Below, piece by piece: positions 51,844 to 59,358 of a stretch of DNA of 61,495 nucleotides. The stretch is from a virus. The notes below the pieces were generated by a model. It did not search any database, was not told the DNA's origin, and saw only the letters and a list, made by a program, of their open reading frames with translations. Numbering within the stretch: the first letter of the stretch is position 1; each line of letters starts with the position of its first letter. Where the stretch lies: positions 1-61,495 of the IMG/VR virus record IMGVR_UViG_3300023196_001512; one strand, written 5' to 3'. Position numbers and translations under genes: made by a program.

Positions 51844-52106
51844 TGTATACGCAGAAGAATAATCCATTTAAAAAGCGTATGGGTGATTTTAAACACTCAG
51901 ACGCGCCTGACGCTAAAGGTAAGTTTAAAAGCCTGTCAGCGTCTGGACTAGCTAGTTGGATGATTAAGTCACGTAAAGGTAATTTATCAAAGATTATCAG
52001 TAGCTTAAATCAACAAGTAGTATTTAGAAGAGGTAAAGATCCAAAGTATGCTGCTAAGATGCGTAACACTATGGACATCGTAAGAAAAAGATTAAAGAAA
52101 AAATGA
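51843..52106 (+). CDS. Small basic protein with QKNNPF start (87 aa)
   Basis: An 87-aa protein read from the ATG at 51843 (TAATG overlap with the previous stop), not from the GTG two codons earlier. It starts MYTQKNNPFKKRMGDFKHSD and is basic throughout, with a C-terminal helix rich in Lys and Arg (NTMDIVRKRLKKK). The N-terminal motif is shared with the genes at 51201 and 53100. It overlaps the next gene as ATGA. Function unknown. Confidence 0.7.
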   Translation: MYTQKNNPFKKRMGDFKHSDAPDAKGKFKSLSASGLASWMIKSRKGNLSKIISSLNQQVVFRRGKDPKYAAKMRNTMDIVRKRLKKK

Positions 52107-52270
52107 GTAAAGCTTATCGTGGAGTATTAAAAGCTAGAATATCAAAGCTATATGGTGGAGATGTAACTGTAGCTAAAGCTCGTAAGCTAAAAGCTAGAAA
52201 AGGAGCTACACCAAGAGACAAGCAGCTAGCTAATTGGTTTATTAACATGCAAACAGCTAAAAGAAAATAA
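52103..52270 (+). CDS. Small basic protein (55 aa)
   Basis: A 55-aa, Lys/Arg/Ala-rich protein, MSKAYRGVLKARISKLYGGD then ATPRDKQLANWFINMQTAKR. It overlaps both neighbours, by ATGA before and TAATG after, and fits a gap of about 160 bases exactly. Very basic short proteins in this cluster may bind DNA or the inner face of the capsid. Function unknown. Confidence 0.68.
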   Translation: MSKAYRGVLKARISKLYGGDVTVAKARKLKARKGATPRDKQLANWFINMQTAKRK

Positions 52271-52812
52271 TGTTTAAAGACTTTAACATATCTTCATTTA
52301 AAAAGATGAAGCCTCCAGGCAACAACACTTTTGATACGATGCAAGAGTTAAAAGAGCTTGAAAGCATACCTCTAGATAAAAAGTTTGTCAAAGAAAATGA
52401 TGACATTGAAGCTGCGTTTAAAAAAACAGCTAAAGACAATGGCATTGAAGACTATGACGCTAAAACAGCTGCTAAACTTATAAAAGAGTCAGCGCCTGTA
52501 ATATTAGAACTTAAGAAATACTTTAATAGACCAAGACCTAAAGTAAATGCTAAGAAAATGAATATTAGCATGAAGGATATAGAGATGGAATCAATGAAAA
52601 CACCGTCATATCCATCAGGTCACTCAGTGCAAGGTGTATTAATAGCTAAAGTATTAGGCGACAAATATCCTAAGGCTAAATCAGCTTTTAATAAGACCGG
52701 CGAAAATATATCTTATAGTAGACGAGTTGCCCACGCTCACTATAAGTCAGATAGTAAAATGGGCGAAAAGTTAGGTAACTCAATGTATAAACACATTAAA
52801 AACAAAATTTAA
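52270..52812 (+). CDS. PAP2-family phosphatase (180 aa)
   Basis: A 180-aa phosphatase. All three signature motifs of the PAP2 superfamily are present with correct spacing: Lys82 with six residues before Arg89-Pro90, PSGH at 115-118, and Ser150-Arg151 with His157 and Asp161 (SRx5Hx3D). Family enzymes dephosphorylate lipid phosphates or small acid phosphate esters through a histidine intermediate. There is no signal peptide or clear membrane helix, so it is probably a soluble or virion-bound acid phosphatase-like form. It stands amid small basic proteins. What it dephosphorylates here is unknown. Confidence 0.85.
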   Translation: MFKDFNISSFKKMKPPGNNTFDTMQELKELESIPLDKKFVKENDDIEAAFKKTAKDNGIEDYDAKTAAKLIKESAPVILELKKYFNRPRPKVNAKKMNISMKDIEMESMKTPSYPSGHSVQGVLIAKVLGDKYPKAKSAFNKTGENISYSRRVAHAHYKSDSKMGEKLGNSMYKHIKNKI

Positions 52813-52813
52813 A

Positions 52814-53098
52814 ATGAAAAAAGGTCCTATGAAGCTGGCTAAAAAAAGCGCAGCTAAATTTAACAAAGGTTTAAAAGCAGCGTCTGCAGCTGGTAAGTTA
52901 GATAAAAATCCTAAGTTTAAAGCAGCTGTTGATAAAGCTTCTGTAGCTAAAATGAAAAAGTCTGCTATGGAAATGAAAAAGTCTGCTATGACTTTGAAAA
53001 AAGAATCTGCTATGAAACTTAAGAAGTCTGCAACTATGATGAAGAAGTCTATGGCTATGTTGAAAAAAGCTTCTGGTATGAAGCTAAAAAAGAAGTAA
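52814..53098 (+). CDS. Lys/Met-repeat protein (94 aa)
   Basis: A 94-aa protein composed mainly of Lys, Ala, Ser and Met. From residue about 50 a short unit KKSAM is repeated with variation (MKKSAMEMKKSAMTLKKESA), making an amphipathic Lys/Met helix. Such repeats resemble histone-H1-like tails and could compact DNA or bind membranes. It lies 1 base after the PAP2 gene and 1 base before the next gene. No family recognised. Confidence 0.68.
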   Translation: MKKGPMKLAKKSAAKFNKGLKAASAAGKLDKNPKFKAAVDKASVAKMKKSAMEMKKSAMTLKKESAMKLKKSATMMKKSMAMLKKASGMKLKKK

Positions 53099-53099
53099 C

Positions 53100-53381
53100 A
53101 TGGCTTTTGTACAGTCAAATAATCCTTTTAAAAAGCGAACTAAAGCTAAAGGCGGAGGTACTACTAAAGTATGTCTGCCTAAAGCTAAAATCGCTAGCAT
53201 GAGTCAGTCAGAAAGACAAGCTGTTATACGTGCTAAGCGATCTGCGGGTAAGGCTGGTAAGTACAAAAGATCTAGTAAAAGCAATGTTACTGGCACTAGT
53301 AGCGGCGGTAGTTTAAGAACATGGGTAAAACAAGACTGGAGACAAGTTGGTAACCCAAGCAAAAAATGTGGTGAGAAATAA
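53100..53381 (+). CDS. Small basic protein with QSNNPF start (93 aa)
   Basis: A 93-aa protein starting MAFVQSNNPFKKRTKAKGGG, then KVCLPKAKIASMSQSERQAV and a C-terminus DWRQVGNPSKKCGEK. The CLPKAKIASMSxxER and NPSKKCGEK blocks occur together in hypothetical proteins of many marine phages. The N-terminal motif is shared with the genes at 51201 and 51843. Basic throughout. It overlaps the next gene by one base. Function unknown. Confidence 0.75.
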   Translation: MAFVQSNNPFKKRTKAKGGGTTKVCLPKAKIASMSQSERQAVIRAKRSAGKAGKYKRSSKSNVTGTSSGGSLRTWVKQDWRQVGNPSKKCGEK

Positions 53382-53656
53382 TGGCTAAAGAGTTAAACGA
53401 AAACACTAGCTTCAAAGTTAGTGTGCAAACTTTAATAGGTATAGGATTTGGTATGGCAACTATTATAAGCATGTGGTTTGTTTTACAAGCTGACATTGCT
53501 GAAGCTAAAGAGCTTCCAAAACCTGAAGTATCTAAAATGGAGTTTCAAATGAAAGATGAAAACATTAGAAACACTATTATAGAAACTAGAGACGACGTAA
53601 AAAAGCTAGAAGAGCGTATGATACGTATGGAAGATAAAATAGACGATCTAAGATAA
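53381..53656 (+). CDS. Membrane-anchored coiled-coil protein, possible inner spanin-like (91 aa)
   Basis: A 91-aa protein with a short N-terminal cytoplasmic part, one membrane helix (about 15-36, LIGIGFGMATIISMWFVLQ) and a periplasmic coiled coil (MKDENIRNTIIETRDDVKKL). That is the layout of inner-membrane spanins, which join with an outer-membrane lipoprotein to break the envelope at lysis. The lipoprotein-type gene at 55802 lies two genes further on but is large. The call is by topology only. It could also be a holin or tail-anchored protein. Confidence 0.6.
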   Translation: MAKELNENTSFKVSVQTLIGIGFGMATIISMWFVLQADIAEAKELPKPEVSKMEFQMKDENIRNTIIETRDDVKKLEERMIRMEDKIDDLR

Positions 53657-53979
53657 TGAAAGTACTGCTAACCACAATACTGCTTTTAATTTGCGTTACG
53701 GCTTATTGTCAAATTGAAGTAGTTCACTTTAACGCCGGCTGGAACGACGCTAACGACATTGAGTGGTTTTCTAAAATAAAAGACTGCGATACTAAAAGCT
53801 TGTTAATAGAAGACGATAATAATCAAAGTAAGTACAAGATAGCAATAGTGCCAACAATAGTAATATTTGATGATGGAGAAGAAGTTAAAAGATTTCAAGC
53901 AGACCTTAGTTTCAAAATGGTTGCAACTAAAGAAGAAGTTAAAGAATATATTGAAGAACTTATAATTAGTAAATTTTAA
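53656..53979 (+). CDS. Exported thioredoxin-like protein without CxxC (107 aa)
   Basis: A 107-aa protein with a signal peptide (MKVLLTTILLLICVTAYCQ, cut probably behind CQ) and a thioredoxin-like body: VVHFNAGWNDAND stands where the FWAxWCGPC active site would be, and KIAIVPTIVIFDDGEEVKRF supplies the cis-proline and following strands. Both active-site cysteines are missing, so it cannot be a normal oxidoreductase and is more likely a binding or chaperone form. It overlaps the T9SS-cargo gene by one base, so the two are co-translated. Confidence 0.7.
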   Translation: MKVLLTTILLLICVTAYCQIEVVHFNAGWNDANDIEWFSKIKDCDTKSLLIEDDNNQSKYKIAIVPTIVIFDDGEEVKRFQADLSFKMVATKEEVKEYIEELIISKF

Positions 53980-55805
53980 TGAAAAAGATAGCGTACTTGT
54001 ATATATTCTTATTTTTTGCAATGTTTATTTCATGTATTGCAAACGCTCAATGCCCCAATGGCACTTACGTAGATATAATCATTAATCCTGATCAATACCC
54101 ACAAGAAACTTCTTGGGCTATTATTACAGAGATGGAAGATACTATTGTTTCAGGTGGGCCTTATGATGACGTAATAGACTATTCGCCTCAAGTGACACAG
54201 CTGTGCATACCTAACGGTGAATATATATTTAACATAGCTGATCAATATGGAGATGGTTTAGCAGGCAGTTTATGGGGTGGACAAGATGGATCTTACTACG
54301 TAGTGCACTGTGGAGACACTATAGTACAGCCAGATTCTGCAGATTTTGGATATGCTGCTTTTCACGGATTCACACTAGAGGATTGTGCACCACCACCACC
54401 AGTATATGGTTGTATGGACGATGCTTATGTAGAGTTCTTGCCACAAGCTACGCTAGACACAGGCATGTGTTACACTCCAAAGTTATACGGGTGTACAGAC
54501 GCAGAAGCCTTTAACTACGATAGCATAGCTAACACAGATATACTAACAGATAGTTGTACTCACACGCTAGAATTAACAGATCTAGCTGGTAATGGTTGGG
54601 CTGGAGCGTACTTACAAGTGTTTCAAGGCAATAACTTTTTAGGTATATTTACTTTAGACAACGGTTTTGATACTACATTTACTTTTGAGTTAAGCATACT
54701 AGAGCCTATTAGTGTTAAGTTTAACACAACACAACAATCACAGTTTACATCAGTGCAATGTGGCTATAGCTTGTATTCTGATGAGCATATAGCTATTGAT
54801 GCGCCGGGAGGTTTTGCTAGCCCTTTAATTCCTTTTGTAATAGTTAACGGTATGCCTTACTGTGGCGATAACTGTATAGAAAAAACTTACGGCTGTATAG
54901 ATGAAACAGCTTTAAATTACAATGATAGTGTTAACACAGACGACGGAAGTTGCTACTACATTGCCGGTTGTACGAATCCAAATTACATCGAGTACAATGC
55001 AGACGCTGACTTTGAAGACGGCTCTTGTTTAACACCAATCGTTTTAGGTTGTATGGATTCTACAGCCTTTAACTATAATCCTGAAGCTAATATTGAGCTT
55101 GAAGGATCTTGCATAGAGGTTGTATTAGGGTGCATGGACGACGATGCTTTCAATTACAACCCTAACGCGAACGTGGAAGATGGTAGTTGCGTGCCTGTGG
55201 TGTTTGGATGTATTGATCCTACAGCTTTCAACTACTGTGACACGTGTAATACTGATAATGGAGGTTGTATACCAACTATTAACGGTTGTACTGACAGTAC
55301 AGCATTAAACTATAACGAAGTTGCAAACACTGATAATGGCTCTTGTATTTATCCACTGCCTGGTTGTACTGATCCGACCGCTGTTAATTATAACGCGGAG
55401 GCTAACGTGCCAGACTCTAGCTGCTATTATTCTGCTGATTGCTACGTTGGTGATGTATACTATATTCCTAATGCTTGTTTTGAGTGGGTAATAGAAGTAG
55501 ATCCGTATTGCTGTGATGATCAATGGGATTATGCTTGCGATGATTTATATGCTTATTGCCAAGACGGTTGGACTGGACCGACAAGCGTAGAGTCTTTTAG
55601 TAGGCTGGGAGTTTTACCTTATCCTAATCCTTCTACAAGCGTAGTAAACTTTAACGCTGAGGTTGACGTGCGAGTGTATAGCATAGAAGGTAAACTTGCC
55701 TACGAAGCTGAAAGCATTACACGATTAGAGTTAGATAAAGGATTTTATTTAGTTAAAATATCTAAAGATAACTTAAACATAACGACAAAGCTTATTGTAC
55801 AATGA
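53979..55805 (+). CDS. Secreted protein with GCxD repeats and T9SS C-terminal sorting domain (608 aa)
   Basis: A 608-aa exported protein. Seen: a signal peptide ending IANAQ, then a domain with FNIADQYGDGLAGSLWGGQD; about nine repeats of GCxDxxAxNYNxxAxxxxGSC, the first two separated from the rest by an inserted domain with TDLAGNGWAGAYLQV; and a final block with LPYPNPSTSVVNFNAEVDVR, VYSIEGKLAYE and KGFYLVKISKDNLNITTKLI, which ends in IVQ. That last part is the type A sorting domain used by the type IX secretion system of Bacteroidetes, which exports and often surface-anchors the protein. The repeats are of the kind found in bacterial secreted proteins of that phylum. A phage gene with these signals is unusual. 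Confidence 0.85.
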   Translation: MKKIAYLYIFLFFAMFISCIANAQCPNGTYVDIIINPDQYPQETSWAIITEMEDTIVSGGPYDDVIDYSPQVTQLCIPNGEYIFNIADQYGDGLAGSLWGGQDGSYYVVHCGDTIVQPDSADFGYAAFHGFTLEDCAPPPPVYGCMDDAYVEFLPQATLDTGMCYTPKLYGCTDAEAFNYDSIANTDILTDSCTHTLELTDLAGNGWAGAYLQVFQGNNFLGIFTLDNGFDTTFTFELSILEPISVKFNTTQQSQFTSVQCGYSLYSDEHIAIDAPGGFASPLIPFVIVNGMPYCGDNCIEKTYGCIDETALNYNDSVNTDDGSCYYIAGCTNPNYIEYNADADFEDGSCLTPIVLGCMDSTAFNYNPEANIELEGSCIEVVLGCMDDDAFNYNPNANVEDGSCVPVVFGCIDPTAFNYCDTCNTDNGGCIPTINGCTDSTALNYNEVANTDNGSCIYPLPGCTDPTAVNYNAEANVPDSSCYYSADCYVGDVYYIPNACFEWVIEVDPYCCDDQWDYACDDLYAYCQDGWTGPTSVESFSRLGVLPYPNPSTSVVNFNAEVDVRVYSIEGKLAYEAESITRLELDKGFYLVKISKDNLNITTKLIVQ

Positions 55806-56842
55806 GATATATAGCAATATTAATATTATTTTTAGCTTCTTGTACAGCACCTAAAAAGTGTTGTTCACAAATTAAAAAAGCGTTTAAGTTTTCTACATTT
55901 TACGTAGCTGCAAACGGCGGCACTTCTTTGTCAGATGAAGATATATATTCTGTAGACGGTAGTACGCTTGTGTATGACACTATATTCACTCCGTACGATT
56001 ACTCATTGACTATGGGTATACGTAGAATAAAAAGATTTGGCTATGAAGACAGAACTACATTTAAAGATGGTACAGAAACATCGTTTTCAGATGCAGCTAG
56101 CGTTGGTAGATCACCGTTTGAATATTTGTTTGAAGTAGATTACAAAAGACAAGAAGGTATAGAGTACTTTGACCAAACACATTTCTTGCGTTACGTAAAA
56201 GATAATTGGCTAGCTAAAGCCGAATACATTAAAGATGGTTTTGCAGACATTGAATATTTTGAATCTTCGCAAAGGTTTAGAGTAGGTAAAGGTAAGTTAT
56301 CATTTAACCTTGGAGCCGTGCAAAGGCTTGCTGAGCCTTATGGCTATGATCCGCTTGAAGAGTGGTCGTTTGACAATAACAGAATACATTACACTTGCCT
56401 AGCTATTGAAGAAGGCTACAGCGTCGATGTTTACGAGTCTGAGTATAGAAATCCTAACGGAGAAGTCGTAGCTACTAGCTCAGAAGTATGGAATCAAGTG
56501 GTCATGCCTAGTATATTAAAAGACTTTGTAGAAGACAAACGTAAAGAGTTAGAAAATCAATGGCAACACTCTGTTGTTGTAGGTTTTGACTTTTATCATT
56601 ACAAGAAAAACTTTTGGCTGCATAGCTGGGGTAATCTTATGCCTTACCATTATGACAACGGCAATGAGTTTTCATATCACAACTTTAATGATGGTGAGCA
56701 ATGGTACGATTATTCTGGTGGTTTGATATTCGGATATAAGCTAAATAAAAACTTAGGATGCTTTGTTGAAGGCAAGTACAACAAGTACTGGAACAAGGAG
56801 TGGTATGATTTTAAGTGTGGTATTAACTATGTAATCTTTTAA
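55802..56842 (+). CDS. Outer-membrane lipoprotein or barrel protein (346 aa)
   Basis: A 346-aa protein with a lipobox-type signal (LASC at 11-14, then TAPKKCCSQ) or signal peptide end at CCSQ. The mature part is rich in aromatic residues and alternating strands (SVVVGFDFYHYKKNFWLHSW, WYDYSGGLIFGYKLNKNLGC) and ends in FKCGINYVIF, a C-terminal phenylalanine typical of outer-membrane beta-barrels. It overlaps the T9SS-cargo gene by 4 bases and is thus made with it. Likely located in the outer membrane, perhaps as anchor or receptor-masking protein (inference). Confidence 0.72.
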   Translation: MRYIAILILFLASCTAPKKCCSQIKKAFKFSTFYVAANGGTSLSDEDIYSVDGSTLVYDTIFTPYDYSLTMGIRRIKRFGYEDRTTFKDGTETSFSDAASVGRSPFEYLFEVDYKRQEGIEYFDQTHFLRYVKDNWLAKAEYIKDGFADIEYFESSQRFRVGKGKLSFNLGAVQRLAEPYGYDPLEEWSFDNNRIHYTCLAIEEGYSVDVYESEYRNPNGEVVATSSEVWNQVVMPSILKDFVEDKRKELENQWQHSVVVGFDFYHYKKNFWLHSWGNLMPYHYDNGNEFSYHNFNDGEQWYDYSGGLIFGYKLNKNLGCFVEGKYNKYWNKEWYDFKCGINYVIF

Positions 56843-56843
56843 A

Positions 56844-57266
56844 ATGAGTTTATTAACATTAATAGATCAAGTTCCGTTGTATACGACTACAGAAGAAGCT
56901 CTTATATGGGGAACTCAATACAACATAACAGGCTACCACACGCACGTACATAACGGAGTTACTGGTTATATGTCTGGAGAAAACCACGAGCAAATTACAA
57001 TTGCTTTAGCTAGCGGTATAATAAATTTTTTAACACCGCAACAATTAGCTCAAGGACAATTTGTAGTTACACCTGAAGCTGCTCAAGCCTACGTGAGCCA
57101 ACAAGAAGCTCAAACACTAAATGCCACCCAACAACCTGTAGTTCAACCTGCGGCTCAACCTGTAGTTCAGCTTATAGCAGACCCTGTAATAGAACCTACG
57201 GTAGAGCGGGATGCTGCGCCAATAACCAACACGCCTACAAGAAATACACAAACATCAAGATACTAA
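56844..57266 (+). CDS. Unknown protein with Gln/Pro/Val repeats (140 aa)
   Basis: A 140-aa protein. Residues 1-75 form a compact part with EEALIWGTQYNITGYHTHVH and SGENHEQITIALASGIINFL, and residues 85-125 are low-complexity (QQPVVQPAAQPVVQLIADPV), likely unfolded. It lies 1 base after the preceding gene and before the lysin candidate. It may be a virion or tail-associated protein; the family is not recognised. Confidence 0.7.
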   Translation: MSLLTLIDQVPLYTTTEEALIWGTQYNITGYHTHVHNGVTGYMSGENHEQITIALASGIINFLTPQQLAQGQFVVTPEAAQAYVSQQEAQTLNATQQPVVQPAAQPVVQLIADPVIEPTVERDAAPITNTPTRNTQTSRY

Positions 57267-57267
57267 T

Positions 57268-57735
57268 ATGAAATTAAAAGTATTAAGGTTTAGCTCACAA
57301 AAAGACTCAACTCACGGTTTGTTGTTTGAAGAAAACGATTTAGGTAATCAGTTCTTATGTTATACCCTTGAAGATGAGCAAAGAGCTCTAAAGGTTAAAG
57401 GTGAAACTAGAGTGCCTGCTGGTGTTTATAATATAGAATTAAGAAAAGAAGGTGGATTCCATGACAAGTACAGTAGAAAATATCCTGGTTTACATCGCGG
57501 TATGCTTCATGTCGTTGATGTTCCTAACTTTGAGTATATTCTTATACACACTGGAAACACTGACGAGCACACTGCTGGTTGTTTGCTTGTGGGCGACAGC
57601 CAAGAAAATAACCAATTGCTACCTGACGGTTTCATTGGTAAAAGCGTTAACGCGTATAAAAGAATTTATCCTTCTATTGCAAAAGCGATAGAGCATGGAG
57701 AAGAAGTAACAATAGAATATATAGACTTTGATTAA
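57268..57735 (+). CDS. DUF5675-family protein, possible peptidoglycan-active lysin (155 aa)
   Basis: A 155-aa protein. Seen: YTLEDEQRALKVKGETRVPA, AGVYNIELRKEGGFHDKY and ILIHTGNTDEHTAGCLLVGD, with His94, His101 and Cys105. The HxGNT...GC arrangement resembles the catalytic region of L,D-transpeptidase folds, and the whole matches what I know as the DUF5675 family of phages. It could remodel or cut peptidoglycan at lysis, together with the holin-like gene at 19381. Activity is inferred only from the motif. Confidence 0.78.
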   Translation: MKLKVLRFSSQKDSTHGLLFEENDLGNQFLCYTLEDEQRALKVKGETRVPAGVYNIELRKEGGFHDKYSRKYPGLHRGMLHVVDVPNFEYILIHTGNTDEHTAGCLLVGDSQENNQLLPDGFIGKSVNAYKRIYPSIAKAIEHGEEVTIEYIDFD

Positions 57736-57742
57736 ATAAGAT

Positions 57743-58144
57743 ATGGCAACTACAACAGCAACAATAATATTAGCTAGTACAGACTTACTGTCTGATGAAT
57801 TAGCTTTAACTACATCGGCCACGCTTACAGGCGCTGGTAATTCTACCGGTGTTACTAACACTTCTGGTTTAAGTAGAAAAACAGTATCAGGCAGTCACGC
57901 TCAATACACTTTGTTTGACGGCACCGATTACACAGCAGACAAAGCACATAAGCTATATTTAAAAAATATTTCTACGACAGCTGCAGAATACTTTTTAGTA
58001 ACAATAAATGGTGAAGACTTAGGTAGAATTTACGCTGGTGACTGGGCTTTAATACCTTGGTCAGCGCACGATGCAGACAACGACATTAAGATAGATCCTA
58101 GTGCCAATGACATGACATTAGAATATATGCTTTTTGTAGATTAA
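57743..58144 (+). CDS. Virion protein, copy 1 of a triplicated family (133 aa)
   Basis: A 133-aa beta-rich protein, MATTTATIILASTDLLSDEL at the start and DLGRIYAGDWALIPWSAHDA near the end. The block G(R/K)(I/L)Y(A/G)G(D/N)W...PW and the final LEYxLF occur in the next two genes as well, so the three are tandem duplicates. Composition suggests a head or tail decoration protein. Spacing of 7-23 bases to its neighbours fits one operon. Confidence 0.74.
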   Translation: MATTTATIILASTDLLSDELALTTSATLTGAGNSTGVTNTSGLSRKTVSGSHAQYTLFDGTDYTADKAHKLYLKNISTTAAEYFLVTINGEDLGRIYAGDWALIPWSAHDADNDIKIDPSANDMTLEYMLFVD

Positions 58145-58167
58145 TAAATTATAAACAATAAATAAAA

Positions 58168-58602
58168 ATGGCAACAACAGCAACTATTACATTAACAAGT
58201 GCAGACATTGCTGGTGATCCAGTTAATGTCTCTAAAACGGCTACTTGCACAAAGGCAGGAGCTACAACTGATTTAGATCAAACTACTGGTATAAATAGAG
58301 TTCATTTAAGAAACGCGACAAATAAAGTTTTATTAGCAGCTAACGCTGAAGGTAACGACTTAGCAGCTAAAGTTTATATTATAAACAAAGCTACAGACGC
58401 TTCTCTTTATTTAACTGTAACAATAAACGCTCAAACAGTAGGTAAGCTTTACGCTGGCAACTGGATGTTTATACCTTGGAGTCAAACAGACACAGCGGCC
58501 GCTATTGAAGTAGCAGCTACTAACTGGACATCGTCAACTGGTGATATACCTGTTGAGTACGCGTTGTTCCATGAAGACACAGACTTTTTAACTAACGCTT
58601 AA
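58168..58602 (+). CDS. Virion protein, copy 2 of a triplicated family (144 aa)
   Basis: A 144-aa protein, MATTATITLTSADIAGDPVN at the start, with VGKLYAGNWMFIPWSQTDTA and PVEYALFHED near the end. It is a paralogue of the neighbours on both sides. The added segment SSTGD before the last strand and a short acidic tail distinguish it. Probable beta-sandwich virion protein. Confidence 0.74.
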   Translation: MATTATITLTSADIAGDPVNVSKTATCTKAGATTDLDQTTGINRVHLRNATNKVLLAANAEGNDLAAKVYIINKATDASLYLTVTINAQTVGKLYAGNWMFIPWSQTDTAAAIEVAATNWTSSTGDIPVEYALFHEDTDFLTNA

Positions 58603-58613
58603 TAAATAAAGAT

Positions 58614-59021
58614 ATGGCAACGGTAAACGCAACAATTTCATTAGCTAGCGACATTACAGATAACAGCATATCTGTATCAAACACTGGCGCATTATACAAA
58701 GCAGGAACTACGACTGGTTTAGATACTATGACATCTGTCACAAAAAGATTGACTAGTACAGATCAAGTAGATTTAATCACGACTGGTAGTGTTTCTACTA
58801 CACATGCTTACGTATATATAAATAACCCTTCAACTGACTCAACTGAGTTTTTCAATATTACTATTGGAAACGCTGGTGCTGGATCACCTACAGATACTGA
58901 AGAAGTAGGTAGGTTATACGGCGGAGACTGGATGTGGTTTCCTTGGGATGTAGATGACGATATTTGTATCACTCCTAGTGTTTCCACAGAAATGGTAGTT
59001 GAATACCAAGTATTTAGCTAA
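58614..59021 (+). CDS. Virion protein, copy 3 of a triplicated family (135 aa)
   Basis: A 135-aa protein, MATVNATISLASDITDNSIS at the start, with VGRLYGGDWMWFPWDVDDDI and VVEYQVFS at the end. It is the most divergent of the three, with an inserted loop (GAGSPTDTEE). The divergence suggests the copies have distinct roles, for example at different virion positions. Confidence 0.74.
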   Translation: MATVNATISLASDITDNSISVSNTGALYKAGTTTGLDTMTSVTKRLTSTDQVDLITTGSVSTTHAYVYINNPSTDSTEFFNITIGNAGAGSPTDTEEVGRLYGGDWMWFPWDVDDDICITPSVSTEMVVEYQVFS

Positions 59022-59023
59022 AT

Positions 59024-59347
59024 ATGGCTAATATATACCACAATGTAACTGGGTCTACGGGTACTGATGTAGAGTTAATAGCTGCAGGAACAAATGTTGG
59101 TCAAATTGGCTCAATAGCTGTAACAAACACGTCTGCTAGTGTAGAAGCTTCAGTTGGTCTTAAGCTATACAAAGACTCTGACGGTACTACTTTTCAGATG
59201 ATAGCTAAAATCGCAATACCAGTTGGTGTTACTTTGCTTATAGACGATCAATCTCTATTAAGGTTTGATAATTCAACAAGAGGCTTTGGCCTCTTTGCTT
59301 TTGTAGATAGCGATACAGTTTGTGATATATTAATAAACACTACTTAA
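59024..59347 (+). CDS. Small virion protein (107 aa)
   Basis: A 107-aa beta-rich protein, MANIYHNVTGSTGTDVELIA at the start, with IGSIAVTNTSASVEASVGLK and IPVGVTLLIDDQSLLRFDNS. The composition is that of small phage decoration or fibre-linked proteins. It lies 2 bases after the triplicated family. No enzyme motif. Confidence 0.72.
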   Translation: MANIYHNVTGSTGTDVELIAAGTNVGQIGSIAVTNTSASVEASVGLKLYKDSDGTTFQMIAKIAIPVGVTLLIDDQSLLRFDNSTRGFGLFAFVDSDTVCDILINTT

Positions 59348-59358
59348 TTAAATTAAAT

